Notes: generated by a model not told the origin, from the letters alone. Numbered from the stretch's first letter, positions 23,601-34,700 are shown. The stretch: DNA of 64,000 nucleotides from Owenia fusiformis (GCA_903813345.2 CAIIXF020000007.1:35060538-35124537); one strand, 5' to 3'. A program made the numbers and translations.

Positions 23601-26600
23601 AACAAATATAATAGTAATTTCTATCTCTACTGTATCCAAAATGTTACTTTATTGATGGACATTGATTTGACATACTATGATGTTGGTATATAAATTGTTT
23701 AACAAAATGTTGATATATTTATTTGTTTTGGGTATAGGGATAGTAATGATTGGTTCTTTCTGCTCTCATATATTCTAATCATATATTTGGTGTTGTTTTG
23801 TAATTTTGTTTTCCTCAAACTCAGCTAACACAACCCTATACGATTTCTCATTTGTTAAAACCACAATTTTTTGATTGAAAAAGCTACAAAGTAAACACAC
23901 AACATTATGAGGCACGTCACAGCGACATGTAAAATTTAACAAATGAATAATGATTAAATGGAAGCGTTAATTCTAATGAAAATTTCATGAGATAGATTAT
24001 GGCATATGGCTGAGGTAGAACTTAAAACTGTTAAACCACAAATACAATTTATCTTGGCAAGTTTTGGGAAATATTCCATTTGGCTAAAACAATCATTAAA
24101 TTTATTTGCAATAAATTAGAGCATACAGTGATATAAGAGCCCACTTTAGACAAAGCATGTTTTCAATGAATATAAAAAAGATCAATCATCTAGTTAGTTC
24201 TAGTTGAGTTGGATTAAATAAGATTAACTCAATTAGCCCATGATTGTATTTTCTATTGAAAAGGAGTGGTTTATTACTTTAGCAAGATTTTTGTCACTTT
24301 GCTCCTAGAAATTACACTAATGACGGAAAAGTTGTGGAAGAAATGTCCCAGGCATGTGGTATATTTCATAATGCTTGGATTAGTTTCAATTAAGTAAACA
24401 TGTTTTATGAAATTTTATCACCTTTATTGCTGCAGACTTTGGGCTTAAATCAAAATCTCCATCAAAATAACATTTGTCATTGGGCTCTTGATCAGTAATG
24501 TTTATTCATTGTATTGTTGAAGCAAGAGCACCGGTGAATCAGTTTACCACAATGCTATGGGGAATGTTGAGCAGTACCCCATTAAAGATCAGGTCCCACC
24601 GCTGCCACCAAACTTTCATTTTTATTAATAAAGGGTCATCAATTGATCAAGATGAAGCTCCCATTGAGACTATGAGAATGAATTATTCACAAATAATATG
24701 TATAATTGACACTCTGGATTTTAGTCAGAATTGGGAAATTTTGGTTTTGATCAGCTCATTTACAGTTGTGTTGTGTTGTGAATTTATTTAGTTAATCTAA
24801 AGTTTGCCAAAAGACAAATTTCAGTCCACACATTCATATTTCTAATGATATTATTTTTGCTACCTTTGAACTACTTTGCAATGACTTGAAAAATAAATAA
24901 ATGTGTGACTTTTTGATTGATAGATGTGTAATTAATTTATTTAGTATGCATGTAAATGTTTAGCATATTTAACAATTGAAATAAATGTTTAATTTAAAAC
25001 CTTAATGTTCAGCCAATTGAGATTCTCTAACAAGTGTTCTCTTTGATGTGTAGTAATTTTCAAAATATATATAAATTAAACGAAAATGAAAATGATCTAC
25101 TACATGGCTATATCATTTTGTGCCTGAAAAGTATTCTCTCTGAATTCCTTCCATTTAGAAACTTCGTTCCAGCTGATTCCTCTCTTTAGTTTTACTCTTC
25201 TTGATTTATGATATATAATATGAATAATATGAATAGTGTTTTAAAGTTGGATTTATACTGTTTGTTTGGCATTAAATTCTTAAATGGATGCAAAATTCTA
25301 ATTTGACAAATTATGCCAAATAAATTGATAAACTTGGGCAAAATAAATTGTTGCTGTAAGGTTAGAAGAAATTCTTAACTGGGTGCAAAGTAAAAGCCAG
25401 TTCTTAGTTTGGTGCAAAAATACATTTTAAAGCAAATTCTTATTTGGGTGCAAAATACATTTTAAAGTAAATTCTTATTTGGGTGCAAAGCTTATTTGGG
25501 TGCAAAGTACATTTTAAAGCAAATTCTTATTTTGGGTGCAAAGTACATTTAATTAAAGCAAATTCTTATTTGGGTACAAAGTACATTTAATTAAAGCAAT
25601 TTCTTATTTGGGTGCAAAGTACATTTAATTAAAGCAAATTCTTATTTGTGTGCAAAGTACATTTAATTAAAGCAAATTCTTATTTGGGTGCAAAGTACAT
25701 TTAATTAAAACAAATTCTTATTTGGGTGCAAAGTACATTTAATTAAAGCAAATTCTCATTTGGGTGCAAAGTACATTTGTCAAGCAAATTCATAAATGGA
25801 TGCAAATAAGCTGGGTGCATAGTAAATTCTAAGGTAAAAATTCTAGACTAGGTGCACTTTTATTTTCAAGCCATCGCTGAGTTGCTGAATGCTTATGTAC
25901 CATTTTAAATATAAAATTGTTCTCACCTTTAAAAAGGCCAGGGACAAGTTTGTAGACTAGTGCTTGCAATTGTTTATCAGGCCTGAAAACAGTAAACAAT
26001 GAACTGATAATAAATACTAATAAAATAAATAATTCAATCGTCAAGTACTATTCAGAAAACATTATTGATACTTACACAAATACTTCAGATAATGTAGATA
26101 GGCTTCTGTCTGTCACCCTGTATATTAAACTTCTCACATTGAATATTAAATCTAACTGCAAAATAAACCCAGATTTGACCACATTTAATCCTGTTTTTAA
26201 ACTAGAGCACGAGATCCTAAACTTTTGCTTGCTTAATTTCAGTTATCATTTATATCTGGTGAAAAATTCATCAACAAATCCATGTTGTCCTCCCGTTGAT
26301 GATATACCAAATGAATGCGAAATTTCACATACATGCATGAGATATATAAAGGAAGATAAGGTAATTAATATAAACACAGACCGTAAAGTGAATACATTGT
26401 GACATGTTCTAGATCATAAATAACACCACTCTTGGCTGGCTTGTTGGGTTGGAAGACTTGAATAGTCCAAACTCAAGTCATTATAAAAACGCACATAGAG
26501 TTCTATGAATAATGTCAATATGGCCGGCTATAATGATCTATAATATCAATCTTCATTCTTTCAAATTCGGCGATGATTACTCCTTCTGAATGAGATGAAT

Positions 26601-29600
26601 GACAGGGCCATATAAATCACAATGACTGAATTCAATTCATATAAATCATTGAATAAATTGAACCGACAAATTATTTGTGGAAATTATTCAGCGGGACATA
26701 AAGCAATGTTTTGAGACAGCTGTTGTGAACAGTGCTATTCTCAGACACCAGGTTCGGAATCTCAACATACGCTATGCCCCTGGCACTTTCTTGTATTCTT
26801 CCTCCACAAATGCCGCTATGTAAACCTCTCAAAGTTGCATAACGCTGATTAGAAGAAGATTACAAGTATACTTTCACCAGTCAACTGGACTGATTTATGT
26901 CCGCGATACTATCAAGAGAGGTCGACTTCTCTCAAGGGCCCCTATATTACAAGCACTTCAGACTGCTACTGAATGTGTATCTCCGTGCTGACTTAGCAAT
27001 TTGCGAATATTCTCAAAGTACCTTTCTTTATTCTACGCTAGGAAAGGTCGCATCGACATTCAGATCAAGATACGGATAGATTTATTCGAAACTATTGTGA
27101 GGCTCATAATAAACCAAACAGTCTCCTGTAATCTTTACACAAACGCATGCATTCAGCTTCCATTTTGTTTTTATTTACGCTTTCTGTCAGCGATAATGGC
27201 TTGTATCACGGATTCCTGGGTTCCAGGGATTGTTTTGTGACATTTATGGCCAGTTAAATGTTAAACGCTGAGGTGATTCTGGAGTGGTTTCCCATATTGT
27301 AAAATCAATTGTCATTTAAGAAAAAACCAGAAGAAAACATTAGCTCGCCCGGGATATTATCCATTTATTTAATTGACTGTGGTATGAATCTTTAGGTGAT
27401 CTATTTGGTGAAAGCAATTAAGTTTAGATATGTGGTTCCAAATACATAAACAAGGCATAGAAAACCAGTTGTCTAAACACTGGACATTTACCAACACTAA
27501 CCATAGGCATGAACATTACTGGACGTTGGCAGGATTATAAATGAGATGGTTTTAGTAATCTTTACCGGCTAGTCCTCTCCTTTACACCGATAGAAAATCA
27601 GTAAAGTAAATGGATCGCCCAATGGAATGGACTTTTAGTTGTCTATTTGTAAGAAGTAATGACTTGAACCGCTAAATATCACATAGCAGTAATTAAGCCT
27701 CATCATGACCGACCCGTCCATCAACAAGAGAGTACTCGATAGTATTACCATGGTAACCCCATCAATCTCGGGAAGAATTCTCCAACATATCAACCTCACT
27801 TCAAACCATCGTGCACACAGGCGCCACTCGCTAATAACCACCATTTTGCTTTTTAAATTGGAAATGGAGATCGATGTGATTTTTGAATGAACATTCCAAG
27901 CAGGTGCTACAGCAAACAGAGCAAGACTTCTATCAAGGTACTTGCTATTTGATTCTTCTTTATACACCTACTAGGCTATATATCTCAAATACAAATTTCG
28001 ATAATGCATACGTTTTATTTTCTCGTATGACTAACTCAGATTCAGTCACGGTCATCTTTCATCGTAAAAAGTCAAACATGCAAAATGATTTTTGTGGCAT
28101 CACTTGTTTATATACAAAAACATGGCAACGGAAGCACTGTTGCTATGGATATCCATGTTTTCAATAGGATATTTCTGTCCAAGTGTATGACAACATTATT
28201 TTGACTTTGTGGTATCCAATCCCGTCACCCCTTCCTACAAATGTATCCCTCTATGAACAAGTTACAATGCCGTAAGTGTAAAGTAAACGTATCTGACCAC
28301 ACATACCGTATACTAGTGTTACATTGGCCAATATAACAAATTTCTTTTAATTATTAAATTTGGTCAAAAAGTAAATTGATGAGTAGGCCCTTTCTTTATC
28401 CAGTTCCTCCTTATCAACCCGCTTGGCCCTTCAATAACATTTATGCAACATGAACAACTTGAGATTGTAACTAGTCACCCTTATGACTGTTAAGCGCATT
28501 GTCTTTTGATCATTGTTGAAATGTAATATTGCAATGCAGTATGATGGAGGCGGTGTTTCTTTCGAACATGTACGGGAATAACACGCCGAATGTTAAAACA
28601 TTTTTTAGTTCGTGAAATCAAATATTTTATTATAAATCGAAGCAAGCGAACATAACTCCTAAAGGCGATTCCCTAACATTTTGCAGTTAACTTATTTAAA
28701 AACTGGCGTTTAAGAAGCATCGATTTTTGAAAAAAGAAGGGCAATTTTCTGAAATCTGAAAAGACCCACTTTTCCTGAAAAGGAAAAGATTTGTCAATCA
28801 CCCCCTGCATTTCGTATGCTCCTTTCCACGCGTTCACTTTAATTTCCTGAATTTAATGATAATCCCGACACTGCCTAACAGTCGATCTGGTTTTAGCAAA
28901 GAGCTCGGTCGTTCTCCGTTTAAAACGCCCCAGAAATTCTATGAAAGAACCGTATAGATAAAGCTTCCTTTATTTTGGAGTAGTGAATTTCTGTTAATTG
29001 GGAAGAACCAACCGATTGTGACCACATACTTGCAATGCGCCTTATATTACAGGCTCTTGTGTTCAGTTCCCTGAGTCTATAAATGCCATCTTAAAATGAA
29101 AGCATACCACAAAAGACAAAGACACTATTTTAAAGCCTTGCGAATGTTCACCTGTTCACGCATTGACAAAAATGTATACAATTTCATGTAACCGTCTGAA
29201 GATAGTGATTATATATTTTGAAAGTGTTGTTGTAAACCCAGCTTTATTTCCACGTGTGTTAAAGATTGTCACTGTCGTAATTAATGTGTAACCAAAGATA
29301 AGAGCTACATGTGAAGTGTTACGGTTCTTGATTATGATAACGTTAATGAAAATATAGAAACACCGCCCCTCCCTCCCTTACATTATTAGGAAAATAGAAT
29401 TATACTAAGCAAAACATTACCTTAGATTGACATGCGGCTTTGTCTTATGGACCATTACATCGCATATTGGACAGTATTCACAGCTTTTCAGGTAGCTCAC
29501 TATACACGTTTTACAAACTGAAAAAATAAAAAATACTGATTTATGTTTGACAGTCAGTGGTGGAGACTTGATGTGGTGATGAGGGTACGGTGATATAGTA

Positions 29601-31728
29601 AACTAAACTGTCATATGGGCCCCATAAATATAACAAATAATATCTTGAAAATGCAAATTGCAGAGACTGGCTAGAATTGTGTTTTATCAGAATTTGTGCG
29701 TCCAATACTTTTTCAATCGACCTCGTCTCTCCAATGTGCTCATAGCGTGTCATACATGTCATACGGTTTTAGGAATTTAGGTTTAACCTAAAGAGGTATT
29801 TGATACAAGTCATATCCAGTTATTTCGAAACCCACATCGTACCTTCAGTCATTCATGCTTATCAAACTGTTAAACAAGCATATTCCTTCACTCGTACAAC
29901 CAGAAAGTGGCTCTCAAACTTGTAATTGTACAAAAGTGACAGTATATCTCTCTATGCATATATGTAATAGTCCAATGAATGATGTTTGCACATTATTTAC
30001 AATGTATGTGTGTACATGATACAAATAGAATATATAGAGATTATCCTATATGAGGTTCAGGATATTGGGATTATCCCGAGGCAAATATAATATATTTGCC
30101 CGAGGGCCGCAGGTCCCGAGGGAAAATATATTATATTGGCCAAGGGATAATCCCAATATCCTGAACCGACTATAGGATAATATGTTTATCCCATACCAAT
30201 CTTGGTCATCTGGTTCACATTGTTCAATCGTGGAAATATTTTAGAATATTCATGTCCAGTTTTGTTTTCTTGGTCGTGGGCGGATTTCCTGTTCTCTCAC
30301 ATATTCCCACATTTATTTTCTCGAATTTTTGATTGATTAAGTGGATGCTCCTTTCCTTTTTTAAACCATCAAACAGATCCCGATTGTCTGTGTTTTCTCC
30401 ATTGTCGTTTACAGTCATTACGCGAACGTTACAAATTATGAACAAATATGCGAGCGGCGATTATGACGTAGCGGGCAGATATACTATATCTGCCCGCTCG
30501 GAGCGGGACGTAAAGCTATATTTGCCCGCTGATGAAAATATAAGTTTTTACAAACCGGCTTTATGTACCTGTAACACGTCTAAGTATGGGATAAAAAAAT
30601 ATACGATTCATATTAACTTTCTATTTTTACACTTCGAGATACGATAGACGCTTAAATTGCTATTTGAATGTTTCATGTTTTATTGCGGTTAATGTCTTTC
30701 AAAATGACTTTACTTGCGTCATAAGGACTTGCTGTGCAGAGATACAGAGTTCCACGGACAATTTATTCCCTTTTAGTATCGGGCGTGAATATCAACATTC
30801 GACAACATTGGCACATACAATTTTGAGTAATAAATTTATCCCAGTGTTCAACATGTCAAGGATGACATATATGATGTTATTTTATGTTTATATAAAACAT
30901 ATCGTGGGTGAACAGAGAACAAATGATTTATGTATACGTCGACAGAATAAACTGTATGGTGGCCTTATTTACCGACAGTCGCTGTACTGAATAAAACACA
31001 AGAGGTCGCATGTGTTCGAGCCGCCGAAGTTGCGTGAACCTGTCAGAGTAATAATTCCAACAAAGATAACACGTCAAAAGATTTCCATAGTTTTTATGCC
31101 TGAGTGTTCTCTTTGTTTCTTTAGAATATGTTTAATCTAAAATCAGATGGTAGCATCGTTTCATTGAGTAGTTCACCGGTTGGAATCCTGACACGCGCTT
31201 GTGTATAGCCGGCTTAATCTGGGTGTATTTTTTCTCTCGATATTTTCAGCACGTTCTATTGTAGGCCAAGCTTGAGGTTACAACTGAAAGTGTAACAGGA
31301 ACTCCTCGTATTCACTGTTCAATAGGTGCAATGCTATTAATTCAGAATGTTTTCCGCAATGCGCGAAATAAAGAGGTCGTCATATATATGCATATGCTAA
31401 CAAACAATAAATCACTTTGGATGTAGCCGGACATCTCGAGATCCCTCCGAATGTTGCTTCTAGTGATAAACACGTCACGTCACGACTAGGTTTACCTTTT
31501 ACATTCCATTTATAAGCAATAGTCCCGTTCAATAATAAAAATAATAGTCCAACCTGCATTCCCAAAATGCTCAATCACCTTGCACCTTACCAAGTATTAT
31601 GTAATCCAGTACTTACATGAATGCAGACACTCCACTATGGTAGTAGCATCCACTAAGTATCCTCCGCAAAGTACGCACATAAGATGGGGGTTCAACTCCG
31701 TGATCGGTATTAGGGTTGTCCGGTGCAT
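14140..31728 (-). CDS. BMI1: Polycomb RING finger protein PCGF4/BMI1-like with Psc-like giant disordered tail (nine coding exons)
   Basis: Nine exons join in phase with GT/AG borders (31728-31617, 29517-29421, 25982-25927, 23433-23386, 21653-21545, 20982-20937, 18209-18111, 17888-17799, 17631-14140). They encode 4149 bp, 1382 residues. Residues 1-70 are the RING: ligands C18, C21, C34, H36, C39, C42, C53 and C56 fall at the human BMI1 positions. Next come the linker ([28 protein letters not shown]) and, at about 128-230, the RAWUL ubiquitin-like domain ([44 protein letters not shown]). A basic NLS-like KKMK follows. Residues 245-1382 are low complexity. In animals this class pairs with RING1 in PRC1 to ubiquitinate H2A; RAWUL binds PHC/Ph. 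It is pro-orthologous to vertebrate PCGF2/PCGF4 and built like Drosophila Psc/Su(z)2. The start is the BMI1-conserved MHRTT. Confidence 0.95.
17799..17888 (-). CDS. BMI1: PCGF4-like exon: RAWUL domain, second part
   Basis: This 90-bp phase-0 exon (residues 190-219) encodes [18 protein letters not shown] then [12 protein letters not shown]. It matches BMI1 [20 protein letters not shown] followed by YIYTWRR. Acceptor ctcttacag, donor gtgagt. Confidence 0.96.
18111..18209 (-). CDS. BMI1: PCGF4-like exon: RAWUL domain, first part
   Basis: This 99-bp phase-0 exon (residues 157-189) encodes [20 protein letters not shown], then [13 protein letters not shown]. It corresponds to BMI1 [20 protein letters not shown] and SKMDIP. 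Acceptor gggtttcag, donor gtaaat. Confidence 0.96.
18210..20936 (-). other. PCGF4-like intron 6
   Basis: This 2.7-kb intron is AT-rich and CpG-poor. It contains one short run of ACTAA units at about 18318-18340. I see no other exon, RNA gene or mobile element. Confidence 0.6.
20937..20982 (-). CDS. BMI1: PCGF4-like small exon (RAWUL linker)
   Basis: This 46-bp exon supplies the third base of N141 and residues 142-156, [15 protein letters not shown]. Its borders (cttttcag, gtatgt) and phases (2 in, 0 out) fit the neighbouring exons exactly. The residues fall in the variable loop of RAWUL, where family conservation is low, so the call rests on phase, splice sites and position. Confidence 0.85.
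21545..21653 (-). CDS. BMI1: PCGF4-like exon: acidic linker and RAWUL start
   Basis: This 109-bp exon (residues 105-141) encodes [20 protein letters not shown], then [15 protein letters not shown]. It matches the BMI1 DRGEV linker and the DDEIISLSIEF first strand of RAWUL. Acceptor attttag, donor gtaatt; phases 1 in and 2 out. Confidence 0.94.
21654..23385 (-). other. PCGF4-like intron 4
   Basis: This 1.7-kb intron contains the tandem duplication at 22440-22610 and otherwise AT-rich, CpG-poor sequence with nothing recognisable. Confidence 0.6.
22440..22610. repeat. Two-copy tandem duplication (~80 bp)
   Basis: Copy 1 (22440-22516) and copy 2 (22519-22610) both contain AAGTCCTTG, TTGCAATTTA, GGCAGACCTTGGATATA and AAGGAATAATGCACTTTTA in order. 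Copy 2 has a short extra TA-rich insert. It is a recent local duplication within the intron. Confidence 0.88.
23386..23433 (-). CDS. BMI1: PCGF4-like small exon (RING-RAWUL linker helix)
   Basis: This 48-bp exon (with split D89, residues 90-104, and the first base of G105) encodes [15 protein letters not shown], matching BMI1 EMKRRRDFYAAHPSA. Acceptor atttttag, donor gtaggc; phases 1 in and 1 out. Confidence 0.95.
23434..25926 (-). other. PCGF4-like intron 3
   Basis: This 2.5-kb intron carries a 38-bp tandem array near its 5' end (25375-25830). The rest is AT-rich and strongly CpG-depleted: by eye I count three CpG in 24001-24840. Confidence 0.7.
25375..25830. repeat. 38-bp tandem array in PCGF4-like intron 3
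   Basis: About eleven copies of a 38-bp unit of the form AAATTCTTATTTGGGTGCAA then AGTACATTTAATTAAAGC. The inner copies are nearly identical and the outer ones shortened and diverged. In transcript orientation it begins about 100 nt after the donor of the preceding coding exon. Confidence 0.93.
25927..25982 (-). CDS. BMI1: PCGF4-like exon (post-RING linker)
   Basis: This 56-bp exon completes R70 and encodes [18 protein letters not shown] (71-88), matching BMI1 [18 protein letters not shown] almost residue for residue. Acceptor tgttttcag, donor gtgaga. Confidence 0.97.
25983..29420 (-). other. PCGF4-like intron 2
   Basis: This 3.4-kb intron contains the change from CpG-poor to CpG-normal sequence near 26.4 kb. 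It has several open frames of 60-110 codons on both strands (for example 27635-27967), but none shows recognisable protein features. No repeat arrays were seen. Confidence 0.6.
29421..29517 (-). CDS. BMI1: PCGF4-like exon: RING second half
   Basis: This 97-bp exon completes F38 and encodes [20 protein letters not shown] (39-58), then [11 protein letters not shown] and the first two bases of R70. Ligands C39, C42, C53 and C56 are present. BMI1 K62 is kept, and R64, a nucleosome-facing residue in the BMI1 RING, is K here. Acceptor ttttttcag, donor gtaatg. Confidence 0.97.
30040..30181. mobile_element. 142-bp foldback element
   Basis: The left arm (ATTATCCTATATGAGGTTCA continuing GGATATTGGGATTATCCC) and the right arm (GGGATAATCCCAATATCCTG continuing AACCGACTATAGGATAAT) are inverted copies with few mismatches. 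They enclose a GC-rich centre with TTTGCCCGAGGGCC. It directly abuts the inverted-repeat-bounded segment to its right, so it may be one end of a larger element. Confidence 0.8.
30185..30595. mobile_element. Inverted-repeat-bounded segment with internal hairpin and ORF
   Basis: TTTATCCCATAC at 30185-30196 is exactly inverted at 30584-30595. Inside are a minus-strand ORF (30224-30418) and a perfect 14-bp hairpin, AGCGGGCAGATATA and its complement around one base (30470-30498). A partial third copy of the arm (AGCTATATTTGCCCGCT) follows at about 30514-30530. It is probably part of the same mobile element as the adjacent foldback. Confidence 0.55.
30224..30445 (-). CDS. Possible tyrosine-recombinase-type N-terminal fragment
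   Basis: The open frame has ATG codons at 30445 and 30418. From the second it reads 64 residues, ending [20 protein letters not shown] then LKYFHD and a stop. The stretch [15 protein letters not shown] resembles the start of the N-terminal SAM-like (core-binding) region of animal Crypton/KIAA1958-type tyrosine recombinases, where N-T-x-x-K-T-x-x-D-x-x-x-F patterns are common. No catalytic R-H-R-Y part is present, so it is at best a truncated remnant. The resemblance is from memory and weak. Confidence 0.3.
   Translation of the reverse strand: MFIICNVRVMTVNDNGENTDNRDLFDGLKKERSIHLINQKFEKINVGICERTGNPPTTKKTKLDMNILKYFHD
31617..31728 (-). CDS. BMI1: PCGF4-like first coding exon: start codon and RING first half
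   Basis: The ATG at 31726-31728 opens [20 protein letters not shown], then [17 protein letters not shown] and the first base of F38. BMI1 reads [20 protein letters not shown] at the same positions. Ligands C18, C21, C34 and H36 are present. The donor is gtaagt. An acceptor (gcctctag) lies just one base before the ATG, so the 5' UTR must come from at least one upstream exon, as in human BMI1, whose first exon is non-coding. Confidence 0.97.
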
Positions 31729-34700
31729 CCTAGAGGCAAACGAAACACAAACATTATCCGTTAGCAAAAGTCGTCTTGCATAGACGTTGAAATGACGAAG
31801 GGAAATGAATATCTCCCGATGTTCTCAAGAGACGCACAGAGATTGAACCAACCAATCACATTGCTAGCTCACCACAATTAATCATCGCCACATTGTAGGC
31901 GGGACTAAGTGAACCAAATACAAATAAATCTCCCGTATTGCTAAAATCAATGATCAATATTATTAATGATATAGGCATGCTTTGGTAGCTGTTTAATATT
32001 AGTGATAAAGGCGACTGGAGAATTCTTTCTTTGTATGTGTTGTAACATGATCATCATTTTATGGTTTGCTTTCGACCAAGGTTATACGGGTTATATGTAA
32101 TCCAATGACGCTTCTGAACGTTCGCCATTTTTGTTTAACCGGCTTATGTAGGTCAAGCCCTTTGAAACCATCTGTTGTCTTCCAAGTTTCGTGTGTCTTT
32201 GTCGCTTCTTTCTTCGAAGATTTTCTTCCACTTGGCCTGGTTCAGTGTCTTGTTCCATTTGCAAAGTGCTGCTGTAAATTGAAGCATCAGCTGCCAAACT
32301 ACAATAGCTCTTCTATACTTTGTATACTGATGGTATACGTTTTGTATTCTAGGTCACATCTTGGTTGAGTTGACTGGCAGACAACTCGATGGTTGAATTG
32401 ACCACAGCTCCTACATTAAGGTGAACAGCCCTGCTTGACTATCTATACTTACTCTGTTATCCTTTTGCCGAGTTGTCCAAAAAATGTTAAATCAGCAGCC
32501 TCCGACTGGTATTAACACTAGATCCTACATGTACACCTCTCGACCTCTTGTTCTCAGCTGTGCATCGTGCGCGCCAGAATGTCACTATACCTACAGTTAT
32601 GACCTCTTTCTCTGAGCGATCAAACACGTGACTGTTTGATATATTAGATTCGGTTTCATATGCAAATCACACAAAATGCCTTCCTATAGCCACCGTAGCA
32701 TAGACATCCAATTTACGAAGATATGACTCATTTGTCTTCCCTCTCAAGATAAGACTGCTAAGGCAAAGCGTTCGTAATTACAAAGTTAACGATAATGCGG
32801 TTGATCTATGGGGTCAACGCCAAAGGTTATTCATTGGGGATCGTAAATCCAACTTTTCGCGTTTGATTCTTGACATGTCGAAACGCCTTTTAGCCAAATT
32901 GTATGTACCACTATAAATCTCGGCCACATTGGTGTTTGAAAATAGAAATAGAGTCTTCTGATTTCGAGTATGGTTGTCACGATCCTGTCTCGTTATTGTC
33001 GAACCATATGTAGCCTATTTTTAATGAGAATGTATGAAGATCGATTTTCAACCACACAGTATTATGATCGCTTATATATCAGATTAATTGTCAAATGACT
33101 CAATTCATGGATTGTGTTTTATCTTCCCTAAAGACATGATAGACTAGACCCATGAAACACTTGATAGACCAATCTCTACAGTGCAGTGCCACCGAACCAT
33201 TGTTAAAGTTAATTAGATTTAATAACGAGCGTGACATTGCATTAATCACTACGATAAGTGTGACTGTCATACCAAAGTTGATATATCAATAAGACGGATT
33301 TCTCCTACGAGGTTTATGATATAGCAAAATATTGAAGAGGGTTACCCAGTGAAACTTGTTTCAAAACTCATTCTTTATCTGATATCATAACAATCAATCA
33401 CTCGTTGCAAACAATATATTATTCACAGTATCCAGTTACTCTGTTGAGGTTTCGATCATTTCAACATCAGATTGATAACGTACAATAAAAATAATTTACG
33501 TCCTCCGGGATTAATTTTGAACCTTTAATCCCTCAGAACAATTACAACAAATATTGGAGTCTACTTTTATTCCATTGAGTTCTTTATCATAGATTATTTA
33601 ACAATCGGAAACTCTTTTCAATAGTTTCAACAATATTAGAAATATGATTAATTGAAAGAATTTTCAATATCTATTTTAATTAAACGAATGTTAACGCGGA
33701 ACTCTATCCGACATCAAGCGCATAAAGCGGGTGAGTAGAAAATGATAACCAATTTTTGAGAAACAAATGTATTAAGTTAACGAAATAACTGATATAACTA
33801 ATGTAATATATTTTGATTACATTCGATTGCATTGTAAAAGTAAGTATCATTTTGTTAATCTAAAGTTTTTTAATGTTATGTCATCGTTTACTAATTTATG
33901 CTGCCCCTTTTTGGAAAGCATTTTGAAAATAATACGTCTCTTTACTCCGAACGTTAGGTATAGTAGCCGATACAGTTTCTAAAGGGGTAATAAAACCAGT
34001 CTCGTTTTTAGGATTTGTTTATTTATTCTTCTAATTTTATTGTGTATTTAAAACTAACGAAATATATAAAAATATAAATACAAAATTATCTAAAACAAAC
34101 CTATATTTTTAGGATTTCATTTTTGAATATAATAGTTTTAAAATAAATAGAAAAATAGAAAACTTACGAACAGATTCATATATAAACTTATCATTAATAG
34201 ATATTTATTGGTATGAGAAATATAAAGTAAACTTGAAACAAACCTAATTAATGCATCGTGATATATTGTCGTAAATGATAATGTGATTAATTTGAAATAT
34301 TGAACTCTGTATCATTTGAGATTGGATATTTACATTTTTTATTCATTATCTACACGGAGCGAGATGATGCTTGATTATCTGCATGAAGTGTGACTGTGGT
34401 CGCAGTTGTTCCGCTATAATTTTATGTTTAAACCTCGAATCTGTTTTAAAAACGCAGTTAAATGTATTTTTGATAAGATTATAACTATTTTTAACGTTTC
34501 ATATTACCGATTACATTCAGTAAAGCCATCTCTCCTCCCTAGATAATTATGGAATATAGATCAATAGATCGGACGAATTGATAAACATATTATGTCACGG
34601 TGACAATTTGCGCAACGTTAAGCGTCGATGAATCAGTCTAAACGATACCTAAACATAATCAGCCTTGGTTCAAGGGTATTTCAGTGCTATACAGAGTTGC

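Larger units (their letters stand above)
29518..31616 (-). other. PCGF4-like intron 1 (coding)
   Basis: This 2.1-kb intron is CpG-normal and holds a nested foldback element at 30040-30595 (listed separately). The segment at 31380-31574 has an open frame with a splice-donor-like site, but no protein support. Confidence 0.65.

Noticed and set aside
27635-27967. 110-codon minus-strand frame in PCGF4-like intron 2
   Set aside because: It lies in the sense orientation, but has no recognisable domain, does not fit the phases of the flanking exons, and a plus-strand frame overlaps it; likely chance.
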